The translations under genes were made by a program, and so were the position numbers. Of a DNA stretch of 34,664 bases, positions 1 through 7,973 are shown one piece after another. The notes beneath the pieces were generated by a model. The model ran no database searches, was not told the origin of the DNA, and saw only the letters and a list, made by a program, of their open reading frames with translations. Origin of the DNA: Streptosporangium canum (GTDB taxonomy: Bacteria; Actinomycetota; Actinomycetes; Streptosporangiales; Streptosporangiaceae); contig NZ_FOQY01000028.1 of the NCBI RefSeq assembly GCF_900113865.1, forward strand, positions 1 to 34,664. Reading direction: 5' to 3'. Position 1 is the stretch's first letter. The number at the start of each line of letters is the position of its first letter.

Positions 1-270
1 CGGGTCACGCTGCATTCGTGGAGCTTCCACCAGCTCGGCCGGTTCATTGCCTACAAGGCGGCCCGTGCCGGTGTCGCCGTGGTGTACGTGGACCCGGCCT
101 ACACCTCGCAAGGCTGCTCGGCCTGCGGGCACGTGGACAAGAAGAACCGGCCGGACCAGGAAACCTTCCGCTGTACGTCGTGCGGCTTCGCTGAGCACGC
201 CGACGTCAACGCAGCCCGTAACATCGCCGCACGCGGTGAGACGGGCTGGGCAGTGAGTCACGCTGCCTGA
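1..270 (+). CDS. tnpB: TnpB-type RNA-guided nuclease, C-terminal end (5' cut by window)
   Basis: Frame 1 is open from the first base to a TGA at 268-270, giving the last 89 residues. They contain the zinc-ribbon pairs CSAC and CTSC followed by the conserved ending DVNAARNIAARG, which carries the last RuvC-type catalytic Asp (in DVN). The upstream stretch (VVYVDPAYTSQGCSACG) is also typical of this family. TnpB is the RNA-guided DNA nuclease of IS200/IS605 and IS607 elements, using a guide RNA encoded at the element's 3' end. No TnpA transposase is visible in the window. The N-terminal two thirds lie outside it, so intactness cannot be judged. The family call is firm. Confidence 0.9.
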   Translation, partial: RVTLHSWSFHQLGRFIAYKAARAGVAVVYVDPAYTSQGCSACGHVDKKNRPDQETFRCTSCGFAEHADVNAARNIAARGETGWAVSHAA

Positions 271-314
271 CGCGGACCAAACCGTCGAAGCCACCGACGG
301 CGAGGAGCTGCAAG

Positions 315-334
315 CTCAGCCCTTCAGGGCTGAG
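315..334 (+). repeat. Right-end hairpin of the IS200/IS605-type element
   Basis: CTCAGCCC, loop TTCA, GGGCTGAG form a perfect 8-bp stem 45 bases after the tnpB stop. IS200/IS605 ends are subterminal hairpins, and the 3' end of tnpB plus this region normally encodes the guide (omega/reRNA). The exact element end and the guide start cannot be fixed without a second copy. From 340 to about 625 I see no recognisable gene. Confidence 0.6.
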
Positions 335-628
335 AAGCTGACTAGACCCATCAGGGCTTTCGACCACGCGGCAGCACGACCATCTTTCTGGCTGCTCTTG
401 AAGGTCTGCCGCCGATCGGATTCGGCGAGGCTGAGCGGCATGTCGGCATATTCGCCACGACTGGTCGCTGACCGGCCGGTAGCGGAGCAGCCGTATCGAC
501 CTCGGAGAAAGAGGCGGTCATGGCAGAGCAGGGACGCCGCCTGTCCCCCTCGATGCCGGCGCCGGCCGTACTACCTTCAGCGAGATGGACACCCGCTCGC
601 CCCGGACCGGCCGCATGCCCAAGCCCCG

Positions 629-1062
629 GGCGCCCCGTTGGACGACCCGCTCGGCACCTTCTGGCCAGAGGTATCCGGTCACCCGCTCGGCCACGCCACC
701 GCCCGGCACCTGCTCACCCACACCGCCGGCATGCCGCTGCGCGCCAACCTCAAACACCTGTACGGCACCGCCCCCCGCACCGTCCGCGACGGCGTTCTGC
801 GCGAGGCACTGCACCGGCCGATCGGCGAAGCCGTCGACTACAGCGCCACCTCCTGGCCCCCGCCTCCGGAGCGGATCCGGTCGGTTTCGGAGCCGCCTGG
901 GTGGCCGAGTCCCTCCAGGTCCACACCGGCGACCTGACCCCGGCACGTGGCCTGTTCTGGTATCCCGCCTCCGGCATGGCCCCCGAAGCCGGCATCTACG
1001 TTCACTATGGTTTCACGGGCACCGGCCTGTGGATCTCTCCCCGACAGAACCGATGGGCCGTT
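629..1062 (+). pseudogene. Broken serine beta-lactamase/penicillin-binding-protein-like gene
   Basis: Two pieces of one class C beta-lactamase-like (Pfam Beta-lactamase) protein lie in different frames. Positions 629-845 encode a piece with GHPLGHATARHLLTHTAGMP and a second motif LHRPIGEAVDYS. Positions 868-1062 encode a later piece with GADPVGFGAAWVAES and VHYGFTGTGLWISPRQ. The N-terminal SxxK region is not seen, the middle is missing, and the frames differ, so the gene is dead. Homology stops abruptly at 1062, where a scrap of another gene on the opposite strand begins. The call rests on motif recognition of this hydrolase family. Confidence 0.65.
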
Positions 1063-1214
1063 CCCAGGTTTCCGAGGTCGGCGAGCGGCCGCTGCACCAC
1101 CTCGTCGGCATTGCGGACGATCGTGCCCTGAACCTGCATCACGGTGATGAAGAGCGCGAGCAACACGTCCTGCGCCGGCACGGGCAGGCGCCACGGCACC
1201 ACGCGGTGTTCCAT
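1063..1214 (-). pseudogene. 5' scrap of a membrane protein, possibly a sensor kinase
   Basis: An ATG at 1214 begins MEHRVVPWRLPVPAQDVLLA and runs into a hydrophobic stretch (LLALFITVMQVQGT) like the first membrane segment of actinobacterial sensor histidine kinases. Useful similarity ends near 1063, exactly where the beta-lactamase remnant begins on the other strand. This suggests a deletion junction. Assignment to a kinase is weak; it is a truncated gene start at best. Confidence 0.3.
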
Positions 1215-1489
1215 GCCGTGATCCTACGGTCGCCGCCCGCGAGAACACTCCGCCCGGACGCGCGGCCGCCTACGACGACGGGCGTACCAAGGCACGAGTC
1301 GTCTACGCGGAACTGCGTAGACGCTGCCGTCCGCTGTCGGAGGCCATGGCCGCCTCGACGGCGCGATGATCGGTTCCGTGTAACCCCTCCCAGGCGCTCG
1401 CGCTCGTCACCGGGACCTCGACCGGCATAGGCCGAGTCACCGCGCTGCACACGCTGCGGGCGTCCGTCATTCGACCGAAAGGATCCTCA
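1215..1489 (+). pseudogene. Scar region with an SDR N-terminal scrap
   Basis: Positions 1394-1465 read ALALVTGTSTGIGRVTALHT, the nucleotide-binding TGxxxGIG start of a short-chain dehydrogenase, but nothing of the rest of an SDR follows. The frame instead runs into the start of the next gene at 1490. Just before it, 1222-1369 reads as a gene tail ending AELRRRCRPLSEAMAASTAR and a stop, which I cannot assign. The stretch looks like joined leftovers of deleted genes, with no intact gene. Confidence 0.45.
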
Positions 1490-1891
1490 ATGTCCGTCTT
1501 GTTGGTGCTTGCCGCACAGGCAACCTCGCCAGTCTGTACGTCGGCGGCAGAATGCGCGGGCCAGGGTGTCGATACTTTTCTCGGGACCCCTGAGCGAGTC
1601 TGGGCCAGTGTGGCCGCACTGGTGGCGCTGGGCGGCGTGGTCATCGGCTGGCTGGCGCTGCGCTCCGTCCGTCGTATCGGCAACGGCGGGAGGAGGGGAG
1701 CCATCGTGGCCATGGTGGTGGGGCTGATCGGCGGGCTCAACGGCGTGGTGAAACTGGCTGTCGCCGACGGTGGTCTCGGCACCGGCAATGGAGTATTCGG
1801 GGCGGCCTTGGCCGTGGTGCTTGGGCTGGTCGGTGCGGTCCTCGGCGGGCTGGCTCTGGCCCGCTCCCGCCGCACCGAGCTGAGCGGCTGA
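1490..1891 (+). CDS. Small multi-pass membrane protein, DUF6223-like
   Basis: The 133-residue protein starts with ATG after AAAGGATCC, a modest ribosome binding site. It has a hydrophobic N-terminus, then three or four membrane segments: about residues 39-58 (VASAALVALGGVVIGWLAL-like), 70-90 and 100-124. A basic loop RIGNGGRRGA follows the first, and the tail is LALARSRRTELSG. The loop and glycine-rich helices match the actinobacterial DUF6223 family as I know it; its function is unknown. It is flanked by gene debris on both sides and has no visible operon partner. It appears intact. Confidence 0.7.
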   Translation: MSVLLVLAAQATSPVCTSAAECAGQGVDTFLGTPERVWASVAALVALGGVVIGWLALRSVRRIGNGGRRGAIVAMVVGLIGGLNGVVKLAVADGGLGTGNGVFGAALAVVLGLVGAVLGGLALARSRRTELSG

Positions 1892-1924
1892 CCGCAGCGA
1901 ATACAAACGCGCGATCGAGGCCCT

Positions 1925-2420
1925 GCTGCTCAGCCCGCCTCGGGATCGGCCGAGCTCGGCAGCCTTTGCCCGGGCCTTGCGGCGTCGCCGCAAGGCGCCA
2001 CGATCCGGGCCCGACGACGCGTCCGCGTCGTCCGCGCCGGGTGTGACCTGCGGCGCATCACCCGCAGCACCGGCGGCTGCTTTGGAAGCGAAGCCCCCTT
2101 TTCCTCGGTCAGCGCCTGCTCCAGCGCATCCAGCGTCTCCCCGGCCACTGCCGGCCCGGCCGACTCCTGATGCGCCCGCACGATCGTGGAGTCCACGCTG
2201 ACCAGTTCCAACCTGACCTGCCCGCGTGATGCGGCCTCGGCGATCAGCGCGTCCATCAGATCCTGGAACACCCCGGCCGGGCCACCCGCGTCCCGGACCG
2301 GGTCGAAGGCAGCACACGGTGATCCCGGGCGAGCACCGGCTCCAGGGAGGGGCCCCTGCAGCTCGGCGCCGCCGAACCCGGCGTGCCCGGACCGCTCCCC
2401 TCCGCAGAGACGGAGAGCGC
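1925..2420 (-). pseudogene. Broken IS5-type DDE transposase
   Basis: In one reverse frame a piece reads FQDLMDALIAEAASRGQV then LELVSVDSTIVRAHQESAG, containing the first catalytic Asp region (SVDST) of IS5-family transposases. After a frameshift near 2090 another frame carries KAAELGRSRGG, the segment that normally precedes the TKIHL motif. Both the N-terminal domain and the C-terminal half with the remaining catalytic residues are absent, so the copy is dead. I did not find its terminal inverted repeats. Confidence 0.65.
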
Positions 2421-2428
2421 TGTTCACG

Positions 2429-2860
2429 CTAGAAAGCTTGTGCGTCGTTTTTCTCGCGGTTGGCAAGGACTTGGTCCATGTGGGTCTGTGCCCAGTGTCT
2501 GAGCCCGCGTGTCAGGTGGTGGAGTGAGAGGCCGAGGCCGGTCAGCTGGTAGGTGACGGTGACGGGCACGGTGGGTGTCACGGTGCGGGTGAGCAACCCG
2601 TCGCGTTCGAGGGCTCGTAGGGTCTGGGTCAGCATTTTCTGGCTGACGCCGGCCAGTAGTCGGGAGAGCTCGGAGTAGCGCATCGCCTTCGGGGCGTGCG
2701 ATGCGCCGGGCTGGTCGGATGCGTCTGGCACGTCGCCTCCCAGTGCGCACAGGATCAGGACGACCCACTTGTTCGAGATCCGATCGAGGAGCTGACGGCT
2801 GGGGCACACCGCCATGAACGCGTTGTATTCCGCCTTGGCCTGCGCCTTCGTCGTCGCCAC
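2429..2860 (-). CDS. HxlR-family winged-helix transcriptional regulator
   Basis: The 143-residue protein has the HxlR layout: CPSRQLLDRISNKWVVLIL, then MRYSELSRLLAGVSQKMLTQTL and RALERDGLLTR, the recognition helix and wing. I chose the GTG at 2858-2860 because GGGGGAGAGG lies just upstream and homology begins there; the frame stays open much further upstream. Cys19 occupies the position of the conserved N-terminal cysteine that senses quinones or electrophiles in YodB/CatR/QorR-like members. The gene is divergent from the aldo/keto reductase at 2993, its probable target, with a near-palindrome between them. Confidence 0.88.
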   Translation of the reverse strand: MATTKAQAKAEYNAFMAVCPSRQLLDRISNKWVVLILCALGGDVPDASDQPGASHAPKAMRYSELSRLLAGVSQKMLTQTLRALERDGLLTRTVTPTVPVTVTYQLTGLGLSLHHLTRGLRHWAQTHMDQVLANREKNDAQAF

Positions 2861-2890
2861 TGGCCTCGCCTCTCCCCCTTTGGGGGTAGT

Positions 2891-2910
2891 TACGCACTTC
2901 AAGGTGCCTA
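2891..2910. promoter_or_regulatory. Candidate HxlR operator
   Basis: TACGCAC, six bases, GTGCCTA form an imperfect palindrome (6 of 7 pairs) in the 132-bp gap between the divergent HxlR and aldo/keto reductase genes. Its position suits a site controlling both promoters. A second inverted repeat, CCCCC-TTT-GGGGG at 2874-2886, overlaps the HxlR leader. Function is inferred from location only. Confidence 0.4.
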
Positions 2911-2992
2911 CTTCCCGAAAGAAAGCAGGTCTCCAATACTGGTGCAACAAGCCCGGAGACACCACCCCTGGCAGGAAGCGAAAGGCACCACG

Positions 2993-3862
2993 ATGATCAC
3001 ACCCTCCACTCTTCCCGGCGGAACCTGGACGCTGGGTGACTCGACCGTCACCCGATTCGGCTACGGCGCGATGCAGCTGGCCGGCCCGGGGGTCATGGGC
3101 CCGCCCGCCGACCGCGACGGCGCCCTGGCCGTCCTGCGCGAGGCGGTCAGCCTCGGGATCACCCATATCGACACCAGCGACGCCTACGGACCGCGCATCA
3201 CGAACGAGCTGATCCGCCAAGCGCTGCACCCCTACCCGTCGTCGCTATTCATCGCCACCAAGGTGGGCGCGACCCGCGACGCGCAGGGCGGCTGGCCCGT
3301 GGCGCGACGCCCCGAAGACCTGCGCAAGCAGGTCCACGAGAACCTCGACTCCCTCGGCGTCCAGACCCTCGACCTGGTCAACATGCGCATGGGCGACGCT
3401 CAGAGCCCCCGGCCCGGCTCGATCACCGAGGCGTTCGAGACGCTCGTCGACCTCCAGCGAGAGGGCCTGATCCGCCACATCGGGGTCAGCAACGTCACCG
3501 CGGAGCAGGTCGTTGAAGCGCGCGGGATCGCCCCGATCGTGTGCGTGCAGAACATGTACAACCTCGCCCACCGCCACGACGACGACCTCGTCGACCAGCT
3601 CGCCGCTGACGGCATCGCCTACGTGCCGTTCTTCCCCCTGGGCGGTTTCACGCCCCTCCAGTCGCAGGCCCTCTCGCAGGTCGCGAGTCGGCTGGAGGCG
3701 ACGCCGATGTCGGTCGCACTGGCCTGGCTGATGCGGCGCTCGCCGAACATCCTGCTCATCCCCGGCACCTCGTCCACCGCCCACCTGCGCGAGAACACCG
3801 CGGGCGCCGGACTGTCCCTCTCCGACGAGGACGTGGCCGAACTGGACAGCATCGGCCACTGA
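2993..3862 (+). CDS. Aldo/keto reductase family oxidoreductase
   Basis: A 289-residue TIM-barrel NADPH-dependent reductase. FGYGAMQLAG and ITHIDTSDAYG hold catalytic Asp60 and Tyr65, ATKVG holds Lys90, and IGVSN, FFPLGG and the C-terminal IPGTSS cofactor motif follow in order. The fourth tetrad residue, normally His, aligns with the segment DLVNMRMGD, so it appears to be Arg132. Such VNxR variants occur in actinobacterial members, and their substrates are mostly unknown. The ATG at 2993 follows GGAAGCGAAAGG. The gene is divergent from an HxlR regulator with a likely sensing cysteine, which suggests induction by a reactive carbonyl or quinone. It appears intact. Confidence 0.88.
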   Translation: MITPSTLPGGTWTLGDSTVTRFGYGAMQLAGPGVMGPPADRDGALAVLREAVSLGITHIDTSDAYGPRITNELIRQALHPYPSSLFIATKVGATRDAQGGWPVARRPEDLRKQVHENLDSLGVQTLDLVNMRMGDAQSPRPGSITEAFETLVDLQREGLIRHIGVSNVTAEQVVEARGIAPIVCVQNMYNLAHRHDDDLVDQLAADGIAYVPFFPLGGFTPLQSQALSQVASRLEATPMSVALAWLMRRSPNILLIPGTSSTAHLRENTAGAGLSLSDEDVAELDSIGH

Positions 3863-4152
3863 ACAAGCGCCGGTTTCCGCTGTTCCGCAAGACAGCGCCG
3901 CTAAATCGCTGTGGATACCCCATCCTCCTTCACCGGCCCCGCGGACTTCTGGACGGCCGTCGCCTCGACCGCCGACGACTACCGCGTCGACCGGCAGGCC
4001 GGTCAGGCGGTCCAGCTGGACGACCGCCCGGCCGTTGAGCTGCGGAAACTACCTCTGCCAGCGAGCGACGGCTACGGCTGTACGGGAGGGAAGTGCCGGT
4101 CAAGGATCTGCGCCCTGAGTGTGGCGAGCGAATCCCGCGGCGTCGCCGGCGG
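3863..4152 (+). other. Gap with a short unassigned reading frame
   Basis: The gap lies between two convergent genes. A GTG frame from 3911 begins MDTPSSFTGPADFWTAVAST and keeps plausible protein-like composition to about 4040, then becomes the antisense of the MFS gene. It may be a leftover gene start. I recognise no family and see no clear terminator. Confidence 0.25.
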
Positions 4153-5577
4153 TCAGCCGCGCCGGTGCCGAGGCAGCAGCATGCTGACCACGGCGATGGC
4201 CAGGCCGAGCCCGGCCGCCATGAGGAAGACCAGGTCGTATCCGGCGGCGAGGGCGTCGACCGGGGAGCCCCCGCCGGCCTCCGACGCGGCTCTGGCGTCG
4301 GCGGCCGTCGCGAGCACCGCCAGGCCGATCGACCCGCCCACCTGGCCGGCGGTTTGGGCCAGGCCGCCGATGATCCCCGCATCGCTCTCGGGAGCGCCGA
4401 CGGTCGCCGCGGCCATGAGGGTGGGGAAGGTCAGCCCGATGCCGATCGCGATGAGCAGGGTAGGCCCGAGCACACTGGTGACATAGCCGCTGTCGGCATG
4501 AGCCAGGGAGAGCCAGCCGAATCCGGCCAGGAAACAGGCGCTGCCGGACAGTAACAGAGGCCGCATGCCGGTGCGCGGCAGCAGGGCGGCGGCCCATCGC
4601 GCGATCAACATGAACATCACCGCCGCGGGGGTCTGTCCAAGCCCGGCTTGAAGCGCGCTGTAGCCGAGGACGTTCTGCAGGAAGAGTGAGGTGAAGTACC
4701 ACATCGCGATGGCGATTCCGCCGAACATCAGCAGCATGCCGTTACCGACCGCCACCCCCCGGATCTTGAACAGCCGCAGGGGCACCATCGGCTGGGCGGC
4801 GAAGCGCGCCTCCACCGCGGTGAAGACGACGAGCAGGAGCAGGCCCGCCACGACCGGCCCGATGACCGGCCCGGACGACCAGCCGTGATCGGCGCTCTGC
4901 ATGACCCCGTAGATCAGCGCGGCCAGCCCCGCCGTCCCCGTGACCGCGCCCGTGAGGTCGAGCGACTCTCGTCGGCTGCTTCGCGTGCCGGCCAGCGACA
5001 TCATGGCCGTGACGATCAGCACCGCGCCGATGGGCACGTTGATGAGGAAGACCCACCGCCATGACAGGCCGGTGGTGATGGCGCCGCCCGCGACCGCGCC
5101 GACCAGCCCGCCCACACCGCCCGCGGCGGACCATGCGCCGAACGCCTTGGCGCGCGCGTTCGGCTCGGTGAAGGAGGTGTTGATCACGGCCAGCGTCGCC
5201 GGGGCCATCATGGCGGCTCCGATGCCCTGCGCGAGGCGGGCCGCCACCAGGACCTCCGGAGCGGTTGCCAGGCCGCCGACCAGACTCGAGGCGGAGAACA
5301 GGAACATCCCGGCGACCAGCATCCGGCGCGGGCCGTACAAGTCGGCGGCGCGGCCACCCAGCAGCATCAAGCCGGCGAAGGTGAGCAGGTAGCCGTTCAC
5401 CACCCAGGCGAGGCCGGCGGGTGTGAAGCCGAGGTCCTCGCGGACCGAGGGCAGGGCCACGTTCACGATGGACGAATCCAGGATCACCATGAACTGGCAG
5501 GCACACGCCAACGCCAGGACCAACCAGGCGGGCCCGGTGTGCGGCCTGGCCCGCCGCGTCGCGATGTCGGTTGTCAT
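4153..5577 (-). CDS. MFS multidrug exporter, DHA2 (EmrB/QacA) type
   Basis: The 474-residue protein has about 14 hydrophobic segments. The signature MVILDSSIVNVALPSVREDL in helix 1 and WVVNGYLLTFAGLMLLGGRAAD with loop motif DLYGPRR identify the drug:H+ antiporter-2 family. WRWVFLINVPIG is another family hallmark. The start at 5577 has GGGAGGAAG immediately upstream. It lies 25 bases after the WrbA-type gene on the same strand, so the two are probably one operon. The divergent MarR gene and its palindromic operator likely control both. Export of a quinone-like or drug substrate is inference from this arrangement. Confidence 0.92.
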   Translation of the reverse strand: MTTDIATRRARPHTGPAWLVLALACACQFMVILDSSIVNVALPSVREDLGFTPAGLAWVVNGYLLTFAGLMLLGGRAADLYGPRRMLVAGMFLFSASSLVGGLATAPEVLVAARLAQGIGAAMMAPATLAVINTSFTEPNARAKAFGAWSAAGGVGGLVGAVAGGAITTGLSWRWVFLINVPIGAVLIVTAMMSLAGTRSSRRESLDLTGAVTGTAGLAALIYGVMQSADHGWSSGPVIGPVVAGLLLLVVFTAVEARFAAQPMVPLRLFKIRGVAVGNGMLLMFGGIAIAMWYFTSLFLQNVLGYSALQAGLGQTPAAVMFMLIARWAAALLPRTGMRPLLLSGSACFLAGFGWLSLAHADSGYVTSVLGPTLLIAIGIGLTFPTLMAAATVGAPESDAGIIGGLAQTAGQVGGSIGLAVLATAADARAASEAGGGSPVDALAAGYDLVFLMAAGLGLAIAVVSMLLPRHRRG

Positions 5578-5602
5578 GACTTCCTCCCTGTCAACCCGCC
5601 GC

Positions 5603-6280
5603 TCACGCGGTCCGGGAGGCTGTCGCGGCCAGGGCTTCGCGGGCGTTCCCGTCGTCCGCGGCATCGGTGACGCGCCCGCTTCCCAGCAGCCGGATCGTGA
5701 TCTGGGCCAACCGCTGCCCCTGGTACCTGGCCGCTTCCAGCACCGCGGTGTCCGGGCCGTCTCCGGTCGGGCCGGTCACATGCGATGTGCCGTAGGGGTT
5801 GCCACCAGCGGCGTACACGACTGGATCGGTGAATCCGGGCGGCACGATCAGGGCTCCCCAGTGGTAGAAGACGTTGCCCAGCGACAAGAGCGTGGCCTCG
5901 CTGCCGCCGTGCCGGTTGAACGCCGAGGTGAAGGCCGTGACCGGCTTGTCAGCCAATCCGCCTTCGTGCCACAACCCGCCGGCCTGGTCGATGAACTGCT
6001 TGAGCTGCGCGGCAGGAGCGCCGAACCGCGTCGGCGTCCCGAATGCGAACGCATCGGCCCACGCCAGGTCATCAATCGAGGCCTCGGGGATCGACCCGGC
6101 TGCATCGGTGTGCCGCCGCCACAGCGGGTTCTGATCAATCGCGCTGTCGGGCGCCAGCTCGGCGACCCGCCGCAGCCGCACCTCGGCCCCGGCCGAGGCG
6201 GCGCCCTCGGCGACGGCCTGCGCGAGCGCGTGCACGCTGCCTGTCGCGCTGTAGTAGATGACGGCGACCTTCACGGTCAT
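5603..6280 (-). CDS. wrbA: WrbA-like NAD(P)H:quinone oxidoreductase (flavodoxin fold)
   Basis: A 225-residue flavodoxin-like protein. VAVIYYSATGSVHALA is the FMN phosphate loop. FGTPTRFGAPAAQLKQFID corresponds to the WrbA GTPTRFGN region, and HGGSEATLLSLGNVFYHWG to the WrbA HGGQETT block. WrbA enzymes perform two-electron reduction of quinones, avoiding semiquinone radicals. The length is slightly above the usual 200 or so because of a C-terminal extension after residue 195. It is the first gene of a probable WrbA-MFS operon reading away from MarR, with the promoter in the palindrome-bearing gap at 6304-6344. Confidence 0.9.
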   Translation of the reverse strand: MTVKVAVIYYSATGSVHALAQAVAEGAASAGAEVRLRRVAELAPDSAIDQNPLWRRHTDAAGSIPEASIDDLAWADAFAFGTPTRFGAPAAQLKQFIDQAGGLWHEGGLADKPVTAFTSAFNRHGGSEATLLSLGNVFYHWGALIVPPGFTDPVVYAAGGNPYGTSHVTGPTGDGPDTAVLEAARYQGQRLAQITIRLLGSGRVTDAADDGNAREALAATASRTA

Positions 6281-6303
6281 GCCCGGCTCCTCGATGTCGA
6301 GTA

Positions 6304-6344
6304 AGATTAGTTATGCGCATAATAGTTATGCGCATAACTAATCT
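6304..6344. promoter_or_regulatory. Double-palindrome operator between MarR and WrbA
   Basis: Two identical 12-bp palindromes, TTATGCGCATAA at 6311-6322 and 6326-6337, sit inside a larger perfect inverted repeat. The larger arms begin GATTAG at 6305 and end CTAATC at 6343, with spacer TAG; one more pair at 6304/6344 extends it to 19 bp per arm. The site is AT-rich against a very GC-rich background and lies 15 bases before the MarR start. This is the expected architecture for binding two MarR dimers over divergent promoters. Confidence 0.85.
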
Positions 6345-6358
6345 GTCAAGGAGAGCTC

Positions 6359-6823
6359 ATGGACTTCGAGCACGCCGACGCCCTCAACCAGGCCATCCGC
6401 CTATTGAGCCTGCGCCACCGGGCCAGGGCCGCATCGCTGCTGGCCCCGCTCGGCCTGCACCCCGGACAAGAGGCGCTCCTGCTCGAGCTCACCCGGACCG
6501 GCCCGATGATCCAGGCCCAGCTCAGCGAGGCGCTCGGTTGCGAGCCGCCCAGCGTCACGCTCATGACCCGCAAGCTCGAAGCCGGCGGCCACATCCGCCG
6601 CACACCCGCCCCCTCCGACAGGCGCGCCAGCATCGTCGAGCTCACCGACAGCGGCAAAGCTCTGGCCGAGCAGGTCAAGCAGCTTTGGTGCGCCCTGGCG
6701 GAGGAGACCGTGGGCGGCCTGCCCGCCGAAACGGTGGCCGAACTCCCCGGCATCCTCAAAACCTTGACCGGCAACGTGGACACCAGGCGCCCCCACCACC
6801 CGGGCGGCGCCGGCACGGTCTAG
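6359..6823 (+). CDS. MarR-family transcriptional regulator
   Basis: A 154-residue winged-helix protein. LGLHPGQEALLLELTRTGPM and QAQLSEALGCEPPSVTLMTRKLEAGG form the helix-turn-helix, followed by the wing HIRRTPAPSDRRASIVELTDSG with the family's DRR motif. The ATG at 6359 follows AAGGAGAG. It diverges from the WrbA-MFS operon across the operator, so local autorepression and repression of that operon are likely. It has two cysteines (in GCEPP and LWCALA) that could be ligand- or redox-responsive; that is speculation. Confidence 0.9.
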   Translation: MDFEHADALNQAIRLLSLRHRARAASLLAPLGLHPGQEALLLELTRTGPMIQAQLSEALGCEPPSVTLMTRKLEAGGHIRRTPAPSDRRASIVELTDSGKALAEQVKQLWCALAEETVGGLPAETVAELPGILKTLTGNVDTRRPHHPGGAGTV

Positions 6824-7244
6824 CGCCGTGCGCGCACCCAACGAGGCTTCCTGGATAACTTTTGTCATCTGGTAAGACTGACCCCGGTGGCACGACGCGA
6901 GCTGGGCCAGAGCGTCCGGCGCGGACCGCCCGGTTCCCGGTTGTCCGGCAACTTCGCGAATGAGAGGCGGAGGGGCGTGGATCCGGTGATCGCCGAACAC
7001 GTCCGCATCCACGGCCAGGGCGGCACGGTGCGCACCGTTGTCCTGGACGACCGCGGCAGACGCCGAGGTCGTCCTTCTCGATGTCACCGGCGTCGATCAC
7101 GACAGGCTTGCCCCCGATAACCCGGCTGCGGTGCGGTCCTGTCGTTCGACAGACATCACGAATGCCCGACCCGCTGGAACGATCCATATGCGAGGTTCGC
7201 TGCAGGGTGCAAGCATCGTCGGACGACCTGGGAGGTGGGATGAC
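6824..7244. other. Gap without a recognised gene
   Basis: It opens with an AT-richer patch (6855-6885, TGGATAACTTTTGTCATC) that could be a promoter or old gene boundary. Frames in 6886-7190 show protein-like pieces such as VDPVIAEHVRIHGQGG and AEVVLLDVTGVDHDRLAP in different frames. This suggests a decayed gene I cannot name. The end holds the ribosome binding site of the next gene. Confidence 0.35.
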
Positions 7245-7973
7245 GTGAGTGAGATTTCGGTTCGGCCGAACGAGACGACGGTGCCGTTGATGCCGTGTGC
7301 GTCGGTCGAGGAGACCTTGGCGTTCTATGAGGCGCTGGGGTTCCAGGCGACCTACAAGCAGAGCAGGCCTTATGTCTATCTGGCGCTGCAGTGGAGCGGA
7401 TTTCAGCTGCACTTCGGTCCGGCGCCCAAAAGTCTGGATCCGGCCCGGGAGGAGTCCGGAGGTTGCCTGGTCATGGTCGACGCCGTGGCGCCCTACCACG
7501 CGGCGTTCGTCGCGGCGATGCGCCGGGTCTACGGCAAGGTGCTGAGTTCAGGCCTGCCGCGGATCACCCGCTACCGGCCAGGCGCGTCCCGGTTCACATT
7601 GATCGACCCGTCCGGGAACTCGATCATATTCATCCAGCGCGACGAGCCTGCCGACCTGGAGTATGGCGGCTCGAAGAAGCTGACAGGTCTGGCCAAGGCG
7701 CTCGACAACGCCCGGATTCTGCGCGAGTTCAAGAATGATGACCTGCAGGCTTTCCGCGCGCTCAAGTCCGCAGTGCGCAGGCATGGCGCGGACGCCCCGG
7801 CGGTCGAGCGGGCCATCGCCTTGTGCCACCTCATTGACCTGGCCATGGTCCTCGGCGAGCCCGCCGATCCATGGGCCGCCGATTTGCACGGTCTGGAGCT
7901 CACCATCAGCGACAGGCAGCGCATCGAGTCGGAACTCGGGCATCTCACCGGACTTCAGGAGTGGCTTCCCTAA
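7245..7973 (+). CDS. VOC (glyoxalase/bleomycin-resistance) family protein
   Basis: The 242-residue protein starts at a GTG (7245), chosen because GGGAGGTGG lies 7-8 bases upstream and the VOC domain begins at once: TTVPLMPCASVEETLAFYEALG, then LHFGP, and FTLIDPSGNSIIFIQRDEP as the last strand. The VOC domain covers about residues 8-130. VOC proteins bind or transform small hydrophobic compounds or metals, including bleomycin-type antibiotics. The C-terminal 110 residues are helical and resemble no family I recognise, so a VOC plus unknown helical tail is the safest description. No partner gene is adjacent. Confidence 0.8.
   Translation: MSEISVRPNETTVPLMPCASVEETLAFYEALGFQATYKQSRPYVYLALQWSGFQLHFGPAPKSLDPAREESGGCLVMVDAVAPYHAAFVAAMRRVYGKVLSSGLPRITRYRPGASRFTLIDPSGNSIIFIQRDEPADLEYGGSKKLTGLAKALDNARILREFKNDDLQAFRALKSAVRRHGADAPAVERAIALCHLIDLAMVLGEPADPWAADLHGLELTISDRQRIESELGHLTGLQEWLP

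Noticed and set aside
2429..3229. Long upstream extension of the HxlR gene
   Set aside because: The extension is antisense to the aldo/keto reductase; the GTG at 2860 has a ribosome binding site and matches the family start.
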